DNA from: Mycolicibacter engbaekii
Lineage (GTDB): Bacteria > Actinomycetota > Actinomycetes > Mycobacteriales > Mycobacteriaceae
Length of the DNA: 64,000 nucleotides
NCBI RefSeq assembly: GCF_002101585.1
Contig: NZ_LQOT01000060.1
Span: 1-64,000 of the forward strand
Direction of reading: 5' to 3'
Of this stretch, positions 45,758 to 56,108 are shown in pieces (the stretch's first letter is position 1; every line of letters starts with the position of its first letter). Below the pieces are notes generated by a model. The model was given only the letters and a program-made list of their open reading frames with translations, was not told the origin of the DNA and searched no databases. Both the position numbers and the translations under genes were made by a program.

Positions 45758-48700
45758 ATGACAAGGTCCACCAAGGAATCGACCGCGTGGACAATATTTC
45801 CCGATCCCTCTGAACCGCAAGGCATTCCCGCCTGGGTAACGGCTGCCTACGTCGAGGCCTACCGCGGGTCGCACAGCGACTCGCTGGTCGGTGACGAACT
45901 CATCGGTACCGATCCGGCCGGCCGGGCCGCCGCCACCGCCGTGGTGACCCCGGCCCTGGCGGCCGCGCAGGCCCGGCTGGCGTCGCACCGGCTCGCCGGG
46001 CAGACCCGGGTTGCGGTGTACCCCGCCGACGACAGGTGGGCATTCGGGCCGGCGCTGCAGGTGGTCACCGAGCACGCCGGCATGCTGATGGACTCGCTGG
46101 CGGTGCTGCTGCACCGCCTCGGGGTGGCCTTCGTGGGCATCATGACGCCGGTGTTCGCCGTGCAGCGCGACGCGGCAGGGGAGCTGCTCAGCGTCTCCCC
46201 GGCCGAGACGGACGGCGCGGCGGGTGCCGAGGCGTGGATCCATGTCCAGCTGTCACCGACGGTCAACCGGCACACCCTCGCCGAGATCGAACGGCTGCTG
46301 CCGGACGTGATGGCCGACGTGCGGCAGGTAGCCGTCGATTCCCACGCGATGCGCAGCGCGCTGACCGAGCTGGCCGCCGAGGTCGAGGCTGACCCCCACG
46401 GGCGCTACCGCGCGCCGGATCGCCACGACGTCGCCGCTTTGCTGCACTGGCTGGCCGATGGGCACTTCGTGCTGCTCGGCTACCAGAAAGGCGTGGTGCG
46501 CGACGGGCAGGTGCTGGTCGACGACGACGCCCGGCTGGGGGTGCTGCGCCTTCGTAAGTCGTTGCGGCCCAGGCTTACCGGCGACAAGTTGCTGACTCTG
46601 GCGCAGGCGACCGTGCCCAGCTTCATGCGGTTCAGTTCGCGTACCTATGTGGTGGTGATTCGTCAGGACACCGGTGACAGCGTCGTCGCGCACCGCTTCG
46701 TCGGGTTGTTCACCGCCGGGGCCATGAACGCCGATGTCTTCGAGATCCCCGTCATCTCCCGCACCGTCCGCGAGGCCCTGGCGCTGGCGGACAAGGAGCC
46801 CGGCCATCCGGGGCAGCTGCTGCTGGACATCATCCAGACCATCCCCCGTTCAGAGCTTTTCGCGATCGACGCCGAGCAGTTGCTGGCCATGGCGATGGCG
46901 GTGTCCGACCTTGGTTCGCGGCGCGGCACCCTGCTGTTCCTCCGCGGCGACCGAACCGGGCGCTTCGTGTCCTGCCTGGTGTATCTGCCCCGCGACCGCT
47001 ACACCACGCCGGTGCGGGTGCACATGGAGAACATCCTGCTCCACGAGTTGGGTGGGGTAGGGCTGGAATACAGCGCCCGCGTCAGCGAAGCGCCTTGGGC
47101 GTTACTGCATTTCATGGTCCGGATGTCGGATGAACCCGACGCCCGCGCGGTCGACTGCGGCGAGGCCACCCGGCTGCGGATCCAGGGGCTGCTGGCTGAG
47201 GCCACGCGCACCTGGGGTGACCGGCTGCTCGAGGCGGCGGCGCAGGACTCCATCGACGCCGAACTGGCCGAACACTATGCCGCCGCCTTCGACGAGAGCT
47301 ACAAGCAGGCCGTCACCCCGGCCGAGGCAGTCGGCGACATCCCAATCGTCGAGCGGCTGACCGATGGCTCGGTCACGTTGGTGTTCTCCGGCTACGGCGA
47401 GGCCGACGGAGCGCAGTTGGCCTGGTTTCTCGGCGGGCACGGGGCATCGCTGAGTCGTCTGCTGCCGATGCTGCAGTGCATGGGGGTGGCGGTGCTCGAG
47501 GAGCGGCCGTTCACCGTCACCCGCACCGACGGCCTGACGGTGTGGATCTACCGATTCAGGGTGTCGGCGCACCCCACCATCGACATCCCGGCGACCGGCC
47601 CCGCGCGCGTCGACGCCGAGCAGCGGTTCGCCGAGGCGGTCACCGCCATCTGGGAGGGCCGGGTCGAAGCCGACCGATTCAACGAATTGGTGCTGCGCGC
47701 CGGGCTGACCTGGCAGCAGGTCGTGGTGCTGCGCGGCTACGCCAAATATCTGCGTCAGGCCCGATTCCCCTACAGCGAGAGCCACATCGCCGCGGTGCTC
47801 AACGACTACCCCGGCATCGCGCGGGCCCTGGTGGCACTGTTCGAGGCCCTGTTCGACCCGTCCCGCGTGCAGCGCAACACCGACGCGCAAGCCGCGGCCG
47901 CCGAGGTCGCCGCCGGAATCGACGCGGTGGTCAGCCTGGACACCGACCGGGTGCTGCGCGCCTTCGCCTCCCTGATTCAGGCCACCCTGCGCACCAATTA
48001 CTTCGTCACCCGCACCGAGTCGGCACGGGCGCGCAATGTGCTGGCGCTCAAGCTCGATGCCCGCCTGATCGATGAGTTGCCGCTGCCGCGCCCCAAATTC
48101 GAGATCTTCGTCTACTCGCCGCGCGTCGAGGGTGTGCACCTGCGATTCGGCTTCGTCTCGCGCGGGGGGCTGCGCTGGTCGGACCGCCGTGAGGACTACC
48201 GCACCGAGGTCCTCGGGCTGGTCAAAGCCCAGGAGGTGAAGAACGCCGTCATCGTCCCCACCGGGGCCAAGGGCGGATTCGTGGTCAAAAGCCCGCCGAC
48301 GCCCACCGGCGACCCGGTCGCCGACCGCGAGGCAGCCCGCCAGGAAGGGATCGCCTGCTACACCCTGTTCATCTCCGGCCTGCTCGACGTCACCGACAAC
48401 GTCGATCACGCCACCGGGACCATCAGCGCGCCGCCGCAGGTGGTGCGCCGCGACGGCGACGACGCCTACCTGGTGGTCGCCGCCGACAAGGGCACCGCGA
48501 GCTTCTCCGACATCGCCAACGGGGTCGCCGAGTCCTACGGCTACTGGCTGGGCGACGCGTTCGCGTCCGGCGGGTCGGTCGGATACGACCACAAGGAGAT
48601 GGGGATCACCGCCAAGGGCGCCTGGGAATCGGTCAAGCGGCATTTCCGCGAGATGGGCATCGACACCCAGACCCAGGACTTCACCGTCGTCGGCGTCGGG

Positions 48701-50611
48701 GACATGAGCGGCGACGTGTTCGGCAACGGGATGCTGCGCAGCCGACACATTCGGCTGGTCGCCGCCTTCGACCACCGGCACATCTTCCTCGACCCCGACC
48801 CCGATCCGGCCCGCTCCTTCGCCGAGCGGCAGCGGATGTTCGACCTGCCCCGGTCCAGTTGGGACGACTACGACAAGTCCCTGATCAGCGACGGCGGCGG
48901 TGTGTATGCGCGCGACCGCAAGTCGGTGCCGGTCAGCCCGCAGGTGGCCGCGGTGCTGGGTCTCGACGCGAACGTCACCGAGCTGACCCCGCCCGCGCTG
49001 ATCCGGGCGATCCTGCGGGCACCGGTGGACCTGCTGTTCAACGGCGGGATCGGCACCTATGTCAAAGCCGAGTCCGAGTCCGACGCAGACGTGGGTGACC
49101 GCGCCAACGACCAGGTGCGGGTCAACGGAAACCAGGTGCGCGCCAAGGTGATCGGTGAGGGCGGAAACCTCGGCGTCACCCCGCTGGGCCGGGTGGAGTT
49201 CGACCTGGCCGGCGGCCGGATCAACACCGACGCGCTGGACAACTCCGCCGGAGTGGACTGCTCCGATCACGAGGTCAACATCAAGATCCTCATCGATGCC
49301 CTGGTCACCGTCGGCAAGCTCGACGCCGCGGATCGTCCGCAGTTGCTCGCGTCGATGACCGATGAGGTCACCGCTCTGGTCCTGGCCGACAACACCGCCC
49401 AGAACGACCTGATGGGCACCAGCCGCGCCAATGCGGCGAGTCTGCTGCCGGTGCATGCCGACCAGATCCGGCATCTGGTGGCCGCCCACGGCCTGCACCG
49501 CGAACTGGAGGCACTGCCGTCGGAGAAGGAGATCATGCGGCGGGCCGAGGCCGGGCTGGGTCTGGCCTCCCCGGAACTGGCCACGCTGATGGCGCACGTG
49601 AAGCTCACGCTGAAGGCGGCGGTGCTGGCCACCGATCTGCCCGAACAGGACGCGTTCGCCGCCCGGCTGCCGCAGTACTTCCCGCGAATCCTGCAGCAGC
49701 GCTTCGGCGCCGAGATCCGCCAGCACCAACTGCGCCGCGAAATCGTCACCACCATGCTGGTCAACGATGTGGTGGACACCGCGGGCATCACCTACGCCTA
49801 CCGGATCACCGAGGATGTGGGTGTCGACCCGGTCGATGCCGTGCGTGCCTACGTCGCGACCGACGCCATCTTCGGGGTGGGAGAGCTGTGGCGCCGGATT
49901 CGCGCGGCCGGGGAGCGCGACGGCCTGCCGGTGGCGGTGACCGACCGGATGACCCTGGACCTGCGCCGGCTCATCGACCGGGCGGGCCGTTGGCTGCTCA
50001 ACTACCGGCCCCAGCCACTGGCAGTGGGCGCCGAGATCAATCGGTTCGCCGGGCAGGTCGCCGAACTGTCGCCGCGGATGATGGACTGGTTGCGCGGTGA
50101 CGATGCCGGCATCGTCGCCAAGCACGTCGGCGAGTTCGAAGCCCAGGGCGTGCCCCGTGAGTTGGCCACCGACGTCGCCATGGGCCTGTACCGCTACAGC
50201 CTGCTCGACGTCATCGACATCGCCGACATCACCGAACGCGACGCCAACGAGGTGGCGGACACCTACTTTGCGCTGATGGACCGGTTGGGCACCGACGGGC
50301 TGCTGACCGCGGTCGCCCAATTGCCCCGCAACGACCGCTGGCATGCCTTGGCGCGGTTGGCCATCCGCGACGACATCTACAATTCGGTGCGGTCGCTGTG
50401 CCTGGACGTGCTGGCGGTCGGGGAACCGGATGAGGACGGGATGCAGAAAATCGCCGAATGGGAATCGACCAACGCCTCGCGCGTCGAGCGGGCGCAGCGC
50501 ACGCTGACCCAGATCTATGAGTCCGACCAGCGAGATCTGGCGACACTGTCGGTGGCGGCGCGCCAGATCCGCAGCATGACGCGCGCCAGCGGGCGAGGAG
50601 CGGTGTCGTGA
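45758..50611 (+). CDS. gdh: NAD-specific glutamate dehydrogenase, large type
   Basis: About 1617 residues, the large (about 180-kDa) NAD-GDH class. The N-terminal half carries ACT-like regulatory segments. The catalytic core is visible at about residues 780-1250, with [43 protein letters not shown] (substrate-binding Lys region) and [16 protein letters not shown]. The C-terminal part is helical. It deaminates glutamate to 2-oxoglutarate and ammonia. In mycobacteria this enzyme is controlled by unphosphorylated GarA. ATG 45758 with AGGAGGGG is chosen; GTG 45752 adds two residues. It overlaps the thioesterase gene by 4 bases. Confidence 0.96.
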   Translation: MTRSTKESTAWTIFPDPSEPQGIPAWVTAAYVEAYRGSHSDSLVGDELIGTDPAGRAAATAVVTPALAAAQARLASHRLAGQTRVAVYPADDRWAFGPALQVVTEHAGMLMDSLAVLLHRLGVAFVGIMTPVFAVQRDAAGELLSVSPAETDGAAGAEAWIHVQLSPTVNRHTLAEIERLLPDVMADVRQVAVDSHAMRSALTELAAEVEADPHGRYRAPDRHDVAALLHWLADGHFVLLGYQKGVVRDGQVLVDDDARLGVLRLRKSLRPRLTGDKLLTLAQATVPSFMRFSSRTYVVVIRQDTGDSVVAHRFVGLFTAGAMNADVFEIPVISRTVREALALADKEPGHPGQLLLDIIQTIPRSELFAIDAEQLLAMAMAVSDLGSRRGTLLFLRGDRTGRFVSCLVYLPRDRYTTPVRVHMENILLHELGGVGLEYSARVSEAPWALLHFMVRMSDEPDARAVDCGEATRLRIQGLLAEATRTWGDRLLEAAAQDSIDAELAEHYAAAFDESYKQAVTPAEAVGDIPIVERLTDGSVTLVFSGYGEADGAQLAWFLGGHGASLSRLLPMLQCMGVAVLEERPFTVTRTDGLTVWIYRFRVSAHPTIDIPATGPARVDAEQRFAEAVTAIWEGRVEADRFNELVLRAGLTWQQVVVLRGYAKYLRQARFPYSESHIAAVLNDYPGIARALVALFEALFDPSRVQRNTDAQAAAAEVAAGIDAVVSLDTDRVLRAFASLIQATLRTNYFVTRTESARARNVLALKLDARLIDELPLPRPKFEIFVYSPRVEGVHLRFGFVSRGGLRWSDRREDYRTEVLGLVKAQEVKNAVIVPTGAKGGFVVKSPPTPTGDPVADREAARQEGIACYTLFISGLLDVTDNVDHATGTISAPPQVVRRDGDDAYLVVAADKGTASFSDIANGVAESYGYWLGDAFASGGSVGYDHKEMGITAKGAWESVKRHFREMGIDTQTQDFTVVGVGDMSGDVFGNGMLRSRHIRLVAAFDHRHIFLDPDPDPARSFAERQRMFDLPRSSWDDYDKSLISDGGGVYARDRKSVPVSPQVAAVLGLDANVTELTPPALIRAILRAPVDLLFNGGIGTYVKAESESDADVGDRANDQVRVNGNQVRAKVIGEGGNLGVTPLGRVEFDLAGGRINTDALDNSAGVDCSDHEVNIKILIDALVTVGKLDAADRPQLLASMTDEVTALVLADNTAQNDLMGTSRANAASLLPVHADQIRHLVAAHGLHRELEALPSEKEIMRRAEAGLGLASPELATLMAHVKLTLKAAVLATDLPEQDAFAARLPQYFPRILQQRFGAEIRQHQLRREIVTTMLVNDVVDTAGITYAYRITEDVGVDPVDAVRAYVATDAIFGVGELWRRIRAAGERDGLPVAVTDRMTLDLRRLIDRAGRWLLNYRPQPLAVGAEINRFAGQVAELSPRMMDWLRGDDAGIVAKHVGEFEAQGVPRELATDVAMGLYRYSLLDVIDIADITERDANEVADTYFALMDRLGTDGLLTAVAQLPRNDRWHALARLAIRDDIYNSVRSLCLDVLAVGEPDEDGMQKIAEWESTNASRVERAQRTLTQIYESDQRDLATLSVAARQIRSMTRASGRGAVS

Positions 50612-51048
50612 CTGCCGCCGGCGAACCCGCCGGGCAGCCCGCGGGTTTTGTGGCATCGGTTCCGGTGCGCTGGTCGGACATCGACATGTACCAGCACATC
50701 AACCACGCGACGATGGTGACGATGCTCGAAGAGGCGCGGGTGCCCTTCCTGTCACCGGCCTTCGCCGTCGACATCACCAGCATCGGTCTGCTGATCGCCG
50801 AGGTCAAAGTCGCCTACAAGGGGCAACTGCGGCTCACGGACTCGCCGCTGCAGGTGACGATGTGGGTGTCGCGGCTGCGCACGGTGGACTTCACCATCGG
50901 CTACGAGGTGCGCTCGGTGCACGCCGCCCCGGATTCCCGGCCGGCGGTGATCGCCGAGACGCAGCTGGCCACGTTCAGCATCGACGAGCAGAAGCTGGTG
51001 CGGCTGTCTGCCGACCATCGCGCGTACTTGGAGAAGTTCCTGCGCTGA
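50608..51048 (+). CDS. 4-hydroxybenzoyl-CoA thioesterase-family hotdog protein
   Basis: 146 residues with the hotdog thioesterase fold. The catalytic motif [24 protein letters not shown] (about 21-44) has Asp/His placed as in 4-HBT/FadM acyl-CoA thioesterases. It likely hydrolyses an acyl-CoA. The GTG start overlaps the gdh stop (GTGA), suggesting translation coupled to gdh, as in the Rv2475c arrangement. Natural substrate unknown. Confidence 0.9.
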   Translation: MTAAGEPAGQPAGFVASVPVRWSDIDMYQHINHATMVTMLEEARVPFLSPAFAVDITSIGLLIAEVKVAYKGQLRLTDSPLQVTMWVSRLRTVDFTIGYEVRSVHAAPDSRPAVIAETQLATFSIDEQKLVRLSADHRAYLEKFLR

Positions 51049-51064
51049 GTGCGCCGGGGCTGGA

Positions 51065-51706
51065 TCAGTCCTCGGTGAGCATGGCGTCGAGCAGCCGGTG
51101 CACGACGATGCCCACGTCGGCGCGTACCTGCTCGGCGTCATCGGCGGTGGCGATCACCATCGCTGCTTCGTCGAGTGCGCCGATGAGTACGTGAGCCAGG
51201 ACCCTGACCGGCTGGTGGGGTAGTTGGCCCGCCTGCATGGCCGCGCTCAGCAGCTGCTCGGTCATGCCCAAGCTGTAGCGCTGGGCCACATCACGAAAGC
51301 CGTCCCAGCCCAGCACCGTGGGCGCGTCGAGCAGGAGCAGCTGGCGCACCTCCGGGTCGTCGGCCACTACCAGCCAGCTCTCGGCCGCCGACCGTAACGC
51401 TGCGGCGGGGGTGGTTGCCGCCGAACCGGCCACCGCCTCGGCCAGCCGCGCCATGACGTCGGCCTCCACGGCCTCCACGACCGCCAGGAACAGCGCGGCC
51501 TTGTCCGGGAATTGGTGGTACATCGCGCCGCGGGTCACCCCGGCGGCCTCGGCGATCTCGGGGGTCCCGACGGCCGCGTAGCCACGCGCACCCCAGAGTT
51601 TGCGGGCCGCGGTCATCAGGGCGGCACGGGTTGCGGCCGAACGCTCCGCTTGCGTCCGACGCTTGATTTCCGTACAGGCTGTCGGTAAGTTATCGGCAGG
51701 TTGCAC
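51065..51706 (-). CDS. TetR-family transcriptional regulator
   Basis: About 213 residues with the helix-turn-helix at about 22-68 (RAALMTAARKLWGARGYAAVGTPEIAEAAGVTRGAMYHQFPDK) and a TetR_C domain. The only in-frame starts are GTG 51706 and ATGs at 51730 and 51745, which would overlap the divergent hydrolase; I chose GTG 51706. A 21-bp palindrome lies just inside the start, so repressor binding would block its own and the hydrolase promoter. Position resembles Rv2472. Confidence 0.85.
   Translation of the reverse strand: MQPADNLPTACTEIKRRTQAERSAATRAALMTAARKLWGARGYAAVGTPEIAEAAGVTRGAMYHQFPDKAALFLAVVEAVEADVMARLAEAVAGSAATTPAAALRSAAESWLVVADDPEVRQLLLLDAPTVLGWDGFRDVAQRYSLGMTEQLLSAAMQAGQLPHQPVRVLAHVLIGALDEAAMVIATADDAEQVRADVGIVVHRLLDAMLTED
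51679..51699. promoter_or_regulatory. operator between divergent TetR and hydrolase genes
   Basis: A 21-bp inverted repeat, arms CTGTCGGTAA and TTATCGGCAG around one base, with 8 of 10 paired positions. It lies 30 bases ahead of the hydrolase ATG and inside the first codons of the TetR gene. Confidence 0.65.
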
Positions 51707-51728
51707 GTAACTATGGTAGGAGCGTCCC

Positions 51729-52571
51729 ATGCCCACCGTTGACATTGACGCCGGAACAATCCACTACGACACCGCGGGCCCGCGCGACGGCCGCCCGGTG
51801 CTGTTCGTCCACGGCTACGCGATGGGCGCCTCCATGTGGGGTCCGGTGAGCGATCGGCTGGCGGCGCGCAATCTGCGCTGTATCGCCCCGAACTGGCCGC
51901 TGGGCGCCCATCCGACGGCGTTGCGCCCCGGAGCTGACCGGACCTTGCCGGGCATCGCCGCGATGGTGGATGCATTCATGGAAGCGCTCGGCCTGCAAGA
52001 CGTGGTGCTGGTAGGCAACGACACCGGGGGCTTGGTCAGCCAGTTGGTCGCGGTCAACCACCCGGACCGACTGGGCGCCCTGGTGTTGACCAGCTGCGAT
52101 GCCTTCGCGCATTTCCCGCCTCCGATCATCAATCCGTACATCGTGGCGGCCAAAACCGCAGTCACCTTTCGGGTTGCGCTGCAACCGATGCGGCTGCGGG
52201 CATTTCGTCACTATGCCTACGGGAAGCTGGCACACCGCGACATCGACCACCTGGTGAAAGAGTGGGTCAAACCCCCGCTGCGGGATTCGGCAATTGCCGA
52301 GGACCTCCGTCAGCTCACCAAGTCCCTGAACCAGCAGACCTCCCTAGATGCCGGGGCCCGACTTTGGGGCTTCACCAAGCCCGCCCTGGTGGCCTGGTCC
52401 GTCGACGATCTGTTCTTTCCCGTCGAGGACGGCAGGCGCCTGGCCGAGGTGCTGCCGGACTCCCGCTTCGAACTCATCGAGGGCGCGCGCACCTATTCGA
52501 TGATCGATCAGCCGGAACGGCTTGCGGACCTGGTCGCCGAATTCGCCGGCGCCACAAGCGATCGGCGCTGA
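51729..52571 (+). CDS. alpha/beta-hydrolase fold protein (haloalkane dehalogenase/epoxide hydrolase-like)
   Basis: 280 residues with the alpha/beta-hydrolase core. HGYAMG (28-33) is the oxyanion loop, and the nucleophile elbow is GNDTGG with Asp98, so the nucleophile is Asp, as in dehalogenases and epoxide hydrolases. A cap domain spans about 130-215. The acid region near WSVDDLFFP is normal, but where the catalytic His is expected (in GAGH-type motifs) the sequence reads GARTYSM: the His appears to be Thr. TAGGAG precedes ATG 51729. Regulated by the divergent TetR. The activity is uncertain. Confidence 0.85.
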   Translation: MPTVDIDAGTIHYDTAGPRDGRPVLFVHGYAMGASMWGPVSDRLAARNLRCIAPNWPLGAHPTALRPGADRTLPGIAAMVDAFMEALGLQDVVLVGNDTGGLVSQLVAVNHPDRLGALVLTSCDAFAHFPPPIINPYIVAAKTAVTFRVALQPMRLRAFRHYAYGKLAHRDIDHLVKEWVKPPLRDSAIAEDLRQLTKSLNQQTSLDAGARLWGFTKPALVAWSVDDLFFPVEDGRRLAEVLPDSRFELIEGARTYSMIDQPERLADLVAEFAGATSDRR

Positions 52572-52584
52572 CCCGACTTCCCGC

Positions 52585-54162
52585 TCAGTCCAGCCACGCG
52601 GCGGCGTTGGGCACCAGCCGGCCGTCGGTCGCCGGGGCGCTGGACAGCAGCAGCCGGCCCTCCGGCAGATCCACCGGGCGGTCACCGGCGTTGAGCACAC
52701 ACACCAGGCCGCCGCGCCGGAAGGCCAGCATTCCCGGCGGTGTTTCGAGCCAGTCGAGGTGGCGTCCGGTGAGTTCTTCGCGGCGCCGGCGGATAGCCAG
52801 CGCCTGCCGGTACAGCGACAGGGTGGATCCGGCTTCGTGGCGTTGCCGTTCGACCGTGCACTGCGCCCAGTCCGGCGGCATCGGCAGCCAGGTGTGCGGG
52901 TTGTCGGAGAATCCGAACGGCGGGGCGTCACCCGACCAGGGCATGGGCACCCGGCAGCCGTCGCGCCCGCGTTCGGTGTGCCCGGAGCGTTCCCAGACCG
53001 GGTCCTGCAGGGCGCTGTCGGGCAGCTCGACGTTCGGCAGACCCAACTCCTGGCCGTTGTAGACGAACACCGCCCCGGGCAGGGCCAGCAGCACCAGGGC
53101 CATGGCGTGCGCCCGCTGCAGCCCGAGAGCCCCGCCGCCATAGCGGGTGACCGCCCTTTCGACGTCATGGTTCTCCAGCGCCCAGGTGGCGTCGGCGCCC
53201 ACCGAGGCGACCGCGGCCAGGGAGTTGTCGATCGCGCTGCGGATCTCCGCGGCGTCGAAGTCGGCCTGGAGCAGCCGGAAGTTGAAGGCCAGGTGCAGCT
53301 CGTCGGGCCGCAGATATTCGGCGAACGCGGCGTTGTCGTGCACCCACACCTCGCCCACGCTCACCGCGTCCGGGTAGTCGTCCATGACCGCCCGGATCGC
53401 CCGGTGGATGGCGTGGACCCCGGGCCGGTTGAACCGCGGGTCGTCGTCGCGATGGGCCAGCAGTTTCAGATCGGCCTCCGGCATGTCCGGCAGGCCCGGA
53501 GGCTTGGCCATGCCGTGCGAGACATCGATGCGGAAACCGTCCACGCCGCGGTCCAGCCAGAACCGCAGCGTTGCCTCGAAGTCGGCGAAAACCTCCGGGT
53601 TGTCCCAGTTGAGATCCGGTTGTGCGACGTCGAACAGGTGCAGATACCACTGGCCGGGGCCGTCGGACCCGGCGACTCTGGTCCAGGCCGGGCCGCCGAA
53701 CACCGACACCCAGTTGTTGGGCGGCAACTCGCCGTCGGGGCCGCGACCGTCACGGAAGATGTAGCGATCCCGCTCAGGGCTGGCCGGTTGGGCGGCCAGC
53801 GCCTCGACAAACCACGGGTGCGCCGAACTGGTGTGGTTGGGCACCAGGTCCATGGTCACCTTGATGCCGCTAGCATGGGCGGCGGCCACCAGCCGATCCA
53901 GCGCCGCCAGGTCGCCGAAGAGGGGATCGATGTTGCGGGGATCGGCCACGTCGTAGCCGTGGTCGGCCATCGGCGACACCGTCACGGGGTTGAGCCACAG
54001 CGCGTCGACGCCGAGCCGGCGCAGGTAGTCCAGGTGCGCGGATATGCCGTCGAGGTCGCCCACCCCGTCGCCGTTGCTGTCGGCGAACGAGCGGGGATAG
54101 ACCTGGTAGAACACGCTGTCGGCCCACCACGGGGCGTGGCCGGAACCCTCGCCTGCGCTCAT
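52585..54162 (-). CDS. aglA: alpha-glucosidase AglA, GH13
   Basis: 525 residues of glycoside hydrolase family 13 (oligo-1,6-glucosidase/alpha-glucosidase type). The catalytic set is Asp213 (GFRIDVSHG, nucleophile), Glu271 (GEVWVHD, acid/base) and Asp333 (NHDVER). The N-terminus WADSVFYQVYPRSFADSNGDGVGDLDGI is characteristic. It hydrolyses alpha-glucosidic bonds of oligosaccharides such as maltose or isomaltose. Cytoplasmic, no signal. Its ATG shares one base with the stop of glbO (TGATG), so the two are translationally coupled. Rv2471-like. Confidence 0.92.
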   Translation of the reverse strand: MSAGEGSGHAPWWADSVFYQVYPRSFADSNGDGVGDLDGISAHLDYLRRLGVDALWLNPVTVSPMADHGYDVADPRNIDPLFGDLAALDRLVAAAHASGIKVTMDLVPNHTSSAHPWFVEALAAQPASPERDRYIFRDGRGPDGELPPNNWVSVFGGPAWTRVAGSDGPGQWYLHLFDVAQPDLNWDNPEVFADFEATLRFWLDRGVDGFRIDVSHGMAKPPGLPDMPEADLKLLAHRDDDPRFNRPGVHAIHRAIRAVMDDYPDAVSVGEVWVHDNAAFAEYLRPDELHLAFNFRLLQADFDAAEIRSAIDNSLAAVASVGADATWALENHDVERAVTRYGGGALGLQRAHAMALVLLALPGAVFVYNGQELGLPNVELPDSALQDPVWERSGHTERGRDGCRVPMPWSGDAPPFGFSDNPHTWLPMPPDWAQCTVERQRHEAGSTLSLYRQALAIRRRREELTGRHLDWLETPPGMLAFRRGGLVCVLNAGDRPVDLPEGRLLLSSAPATDGRLVPNAAAWLD

Positions 54163-54560
54163 CAGATGGGTGCGTTGACCATGAAATCGGCGGCCGAGTG
54201 CAGGTACTGCAGCAGTTCGGCGCGGTGGGCGTCGTCGAGGGTGTCGCTGTCGATCTCGTCGACGGCGGTCATCATGCAGCGCAGCCAGGCGTCGCGCTGC
54301 ATGGGTCCGATCCGGTACGGGATGTGGCGCATCCGCAACCGCGGGTGCCCGCGACGCTCGGTGTAGGTGCGCGGCCCGCCCCAGTACTGCTCGAGGAACA
54401 TCCGCAACCGCTCTTCGGCGCCGGCCATGTCGTCAGCGGGATACATCGGGCGCAGGATCGGATCCTGGGCGACCAGTTGGTAAAACCGCGACACGATGGC
54501 CTGAAACGTCTTCGCGCCGCCGACTGCGTCATAAAACGAGGGTTCTTCTATCGGCTGCAT
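54162..54560 (-). CDS. glbO: truncated haemoglobin GlbO (group II)
   Basis: 132 residues. The group II trHb residues are present: Tyr27 (B10), Tyr40 (CD1), proximal His79 (F8) in [11 protein letters not shown], and Trp92 (G8). The conserved [23 protein letters not shown] block identifies GlbO. It binds O2 and detoxifies NO or peroxide, and is associated with the membrane and with hypoxia in M. tuberculosis. It is four residues longer at the N-terminus than the M. tuberculosis protein. It precedes aglA in one transcript, an odd metabolic pairing conserved in mycobacteria. Confidence 0.95.
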   Translation of the reverse strand: MQPIEEPSFYDAVGGAKTFQAIVSRFYQLVAQDPILRPMYPADDMAGAEERLRMFLEQYWGGPRTYTERRGHPRLRMRHIPYRIGPMQRDAWLRCMMTAVDEIDSDTLDDAHRAELLQYLHSAADFMVNAPI

Positions 54561-54635
54561 CGCCCACCATTGTGGGGCATCGCCGCCGCCTGCCGGTGAA
54601 CACACAGCAAATAGGCGTGCGACCAGCGTCGAATC

Positions 54636-55325
54636 GTGGTGAACTGTTCGGCGGAGGTCAATGGTGCGACATCTCAACCGGCTGCAAGACCGGATATGAA
54701 ACGTCGGGGCCACCGCACCCCCGGTGCCCCACCGGCGAGCCTGAGCGGGCTTGCCAGCGCGCCATGCCTGCACTCGGTCGCCGCCGGGACCACCGAGACC
54801 ACCTCGATCTGGAACCGCCGCCGGGTCCTGCTGCTGAACTCCACCTTTGAGCCGTTGACGGCGCTGCCGCTGCGGCGCGCCGTGGTGATGCTGATCTGCG
54901 GCAAGGCCGACGCGGTGCACGACGACCCGTCCGGCCCGGTCATCCACTCGGCGACCCGGGCGGTGCCGGTCCCGTCGGTGATCCGGCTGCGCAGCTACGT
55001 GCGGGTGCCCTACCGGGCCCGGATCCCGCTGACCCGGGCCGCACTGATGCACCGCGACCAGCACAGCTGCGCCTACTGCGGCGGCAAGGCCGACACCGTC
55101 GACCACGTGGTGCCGCGCAGCCGTGGTGGAGATCACTCCTGGGAGAACTGCGTGGCCGCCTGCTCGACGTGCAATCACCGCAAGGCGGACCGGTTGCTCA
55201 ACGAGATCGGCTGGACGCTGCGGCTGGTCCCCACCTCGCCCAAGGGGCAGCATTGGCGGCTGCTGGCGGTGATCAACGACCTCGACCCGGTGTGGATGCG
55301 CTATCTGGGCGAGGGCGCCGCCTAA
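54636..55325 (+). CDS. HNH endonuclease domain protein (Rv2469c-like)
   Basis: About 229 residues (209 if started at ATG 54696). The N-terminus is low complexity, then a conserved [25 protein letters not shown] block (about 62-86) and an HNH domain: [39 protein letters not shown]. The two CxxC pairs bind a structural zinc and the His-Asn-His residues are complete, so nuclease activity is possible. The biological role is not established; it is a conserved actinobacterial gene divergent from glbO, not obviously a homing or restriction enzyme. The start is uncertain because no ribosome-binding site is clear. Confidence 0.85.
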   Translation: MVNCSAEVNGATSQPAARPDMKRRGHRTPGAPPASLSGLASAPCLHSVAAGTTETTSIWNRRRVLLLNSTFEPLTALPLRRAVVMLICGKADAVHDDPSGPVIHSATRAVPVPSVIRLRSYVRVPYRARIPLTRAALMHRDQHSCAYCGGKADTVDHVVPRSRGGDHSWENCVAACSTCNHRKADRLLNEIGWTLRLVPTSPKGQHWRLLAVINDLDPVWMRYLGEGAA

Positions 55326-55391
55326 GCCACGCGGGCCCTATCGGGCCGGGTTCTCGCACCGCACCATCGGCCGTGGGATACCGTCTACGGC

Positions 55392-55625
55392 GTGAGCGTG
55401 TTGGAAACCCTCGGCATCTTCATCGGCATCCCGGTGGCATTGTTCGCACTGCTTGCCGCTCGGACCCTGACGCAGAAGGGGCCGCGCGCGGCCACCTATC
55501 AGATGGGCGATCGGTGGACGCATCCGCCGATCCTGTGGGCGGCGACCGACGAGGCCGTCGGCGGCGGGCATGGCCATGGCAATTCGGAATTCAGCGTGGG
55601 GGGTGGAGCCAGTGGCAACTGGTGA
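55392..55625 (+). CDS. small conserved membrane protein
   Basis: 77 residues: one N-terminal membrane helix (about 6-23, [17 protein letters not shown]), then a hydrophilic tail containing [13 protein letters not shown] and a Gly/His-rich segment GGGHGHGN. Similar short proteins with this helix-WTHPP arrangement accompany the DUF5130 gene in other actinobacteria, as I recall. GTG 55392 is the start. Its end overlaps the DUF5130 gene start by about 14 bases, so they are an operon. Function unknown. Confidence 0.75.
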   Translation: MSVLETLGIFIGIPVALFALLAARTLTQKGPRAATYQMGDRWTHPPILWAATDEAVGGGHGHGNSEFSVGGGASGNW

Positions 55626-56079
55626 AGTCACGACTATCGACCCGGCGGACCTGCCGTACGGTTCGGTGATCACCACCAGCGGTCGGGTCTCGGGCGTCAC
55701 CGAGCCCGGCGAGGCGTCGACGCACTACCCGTTCCCGGTCAAGCAGCTGGTGGCCCTCGACGACGCACTGACCTACGCGTCGCGGGGGACCGGTGCCCGG
55801 TTCGCCACCTACATCGGCGATCTGGGTGCTGACACCGCCGCCCGGGCCCGCGAGATCCTCGCGAAGGTGCCCACTCCCAACGACGCGGTGCTGATCGCGG
55901 TCTCGCCGGATCAGAAGGCCATCGAGGTGGTCTACGGTGCCGGTGTGGCCGGCCGGATCGCCCCGGCCGCGGCCCCGCAGGGCGTGGCGGCGGCGGCTGC
56001 GGCATTCCGGGACGGCCACCTGATCGACGGTCTGGTGAGCGCCGTTCAGGTGATCAGCGCCGGAGTCACCCCGGCCTAG
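55612..56079 (+). CDS. DUF5130 domain protein (Rv2468c-like)
   Basis: About 155 residues. The body contains the TPM-like region [34 protein letters not shown] (about 38-71) and [26 protein letters not shown] (about 87-112), with no signal peptide. I chose GTG 55612, preceded by GGTGGAG; ATG 55570 or 55576 would extend further into the upstream gene. DUF5130 has no assigned function. The TPM-type fold occurs in proteins of membrane or phosphatase function, so only a weak guess is possible. Confidence 0.8.
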   Translation: MATGEVTTIDPADLPYGSVITTSGRVSGVTEPGEASTHYPFPVKQLVALDDALTYASRGTGARFATYIGDLGADTAARAREILAKVPTPNDAVLIAVSPDQKAIEVVYGAGVAGRIAPAAAPQGVAAAAAAFRDGHLIDGLVSAVQVISAGVTPA

Positions 56080-56108
56080 CCGCTGGGCGCCCGCAGAGCT
56101 GACACCGC

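Noticed and set aside
47102-50656. Minus-strand open frame of 1184 codons antisense to gdh
   Set aside because: The translation is rich in Arg, His, Gln, Asp and Gly with no hydrophobic core or motif, the usual shadow of a GC-rich gene; gdh on the plus strand is certain.
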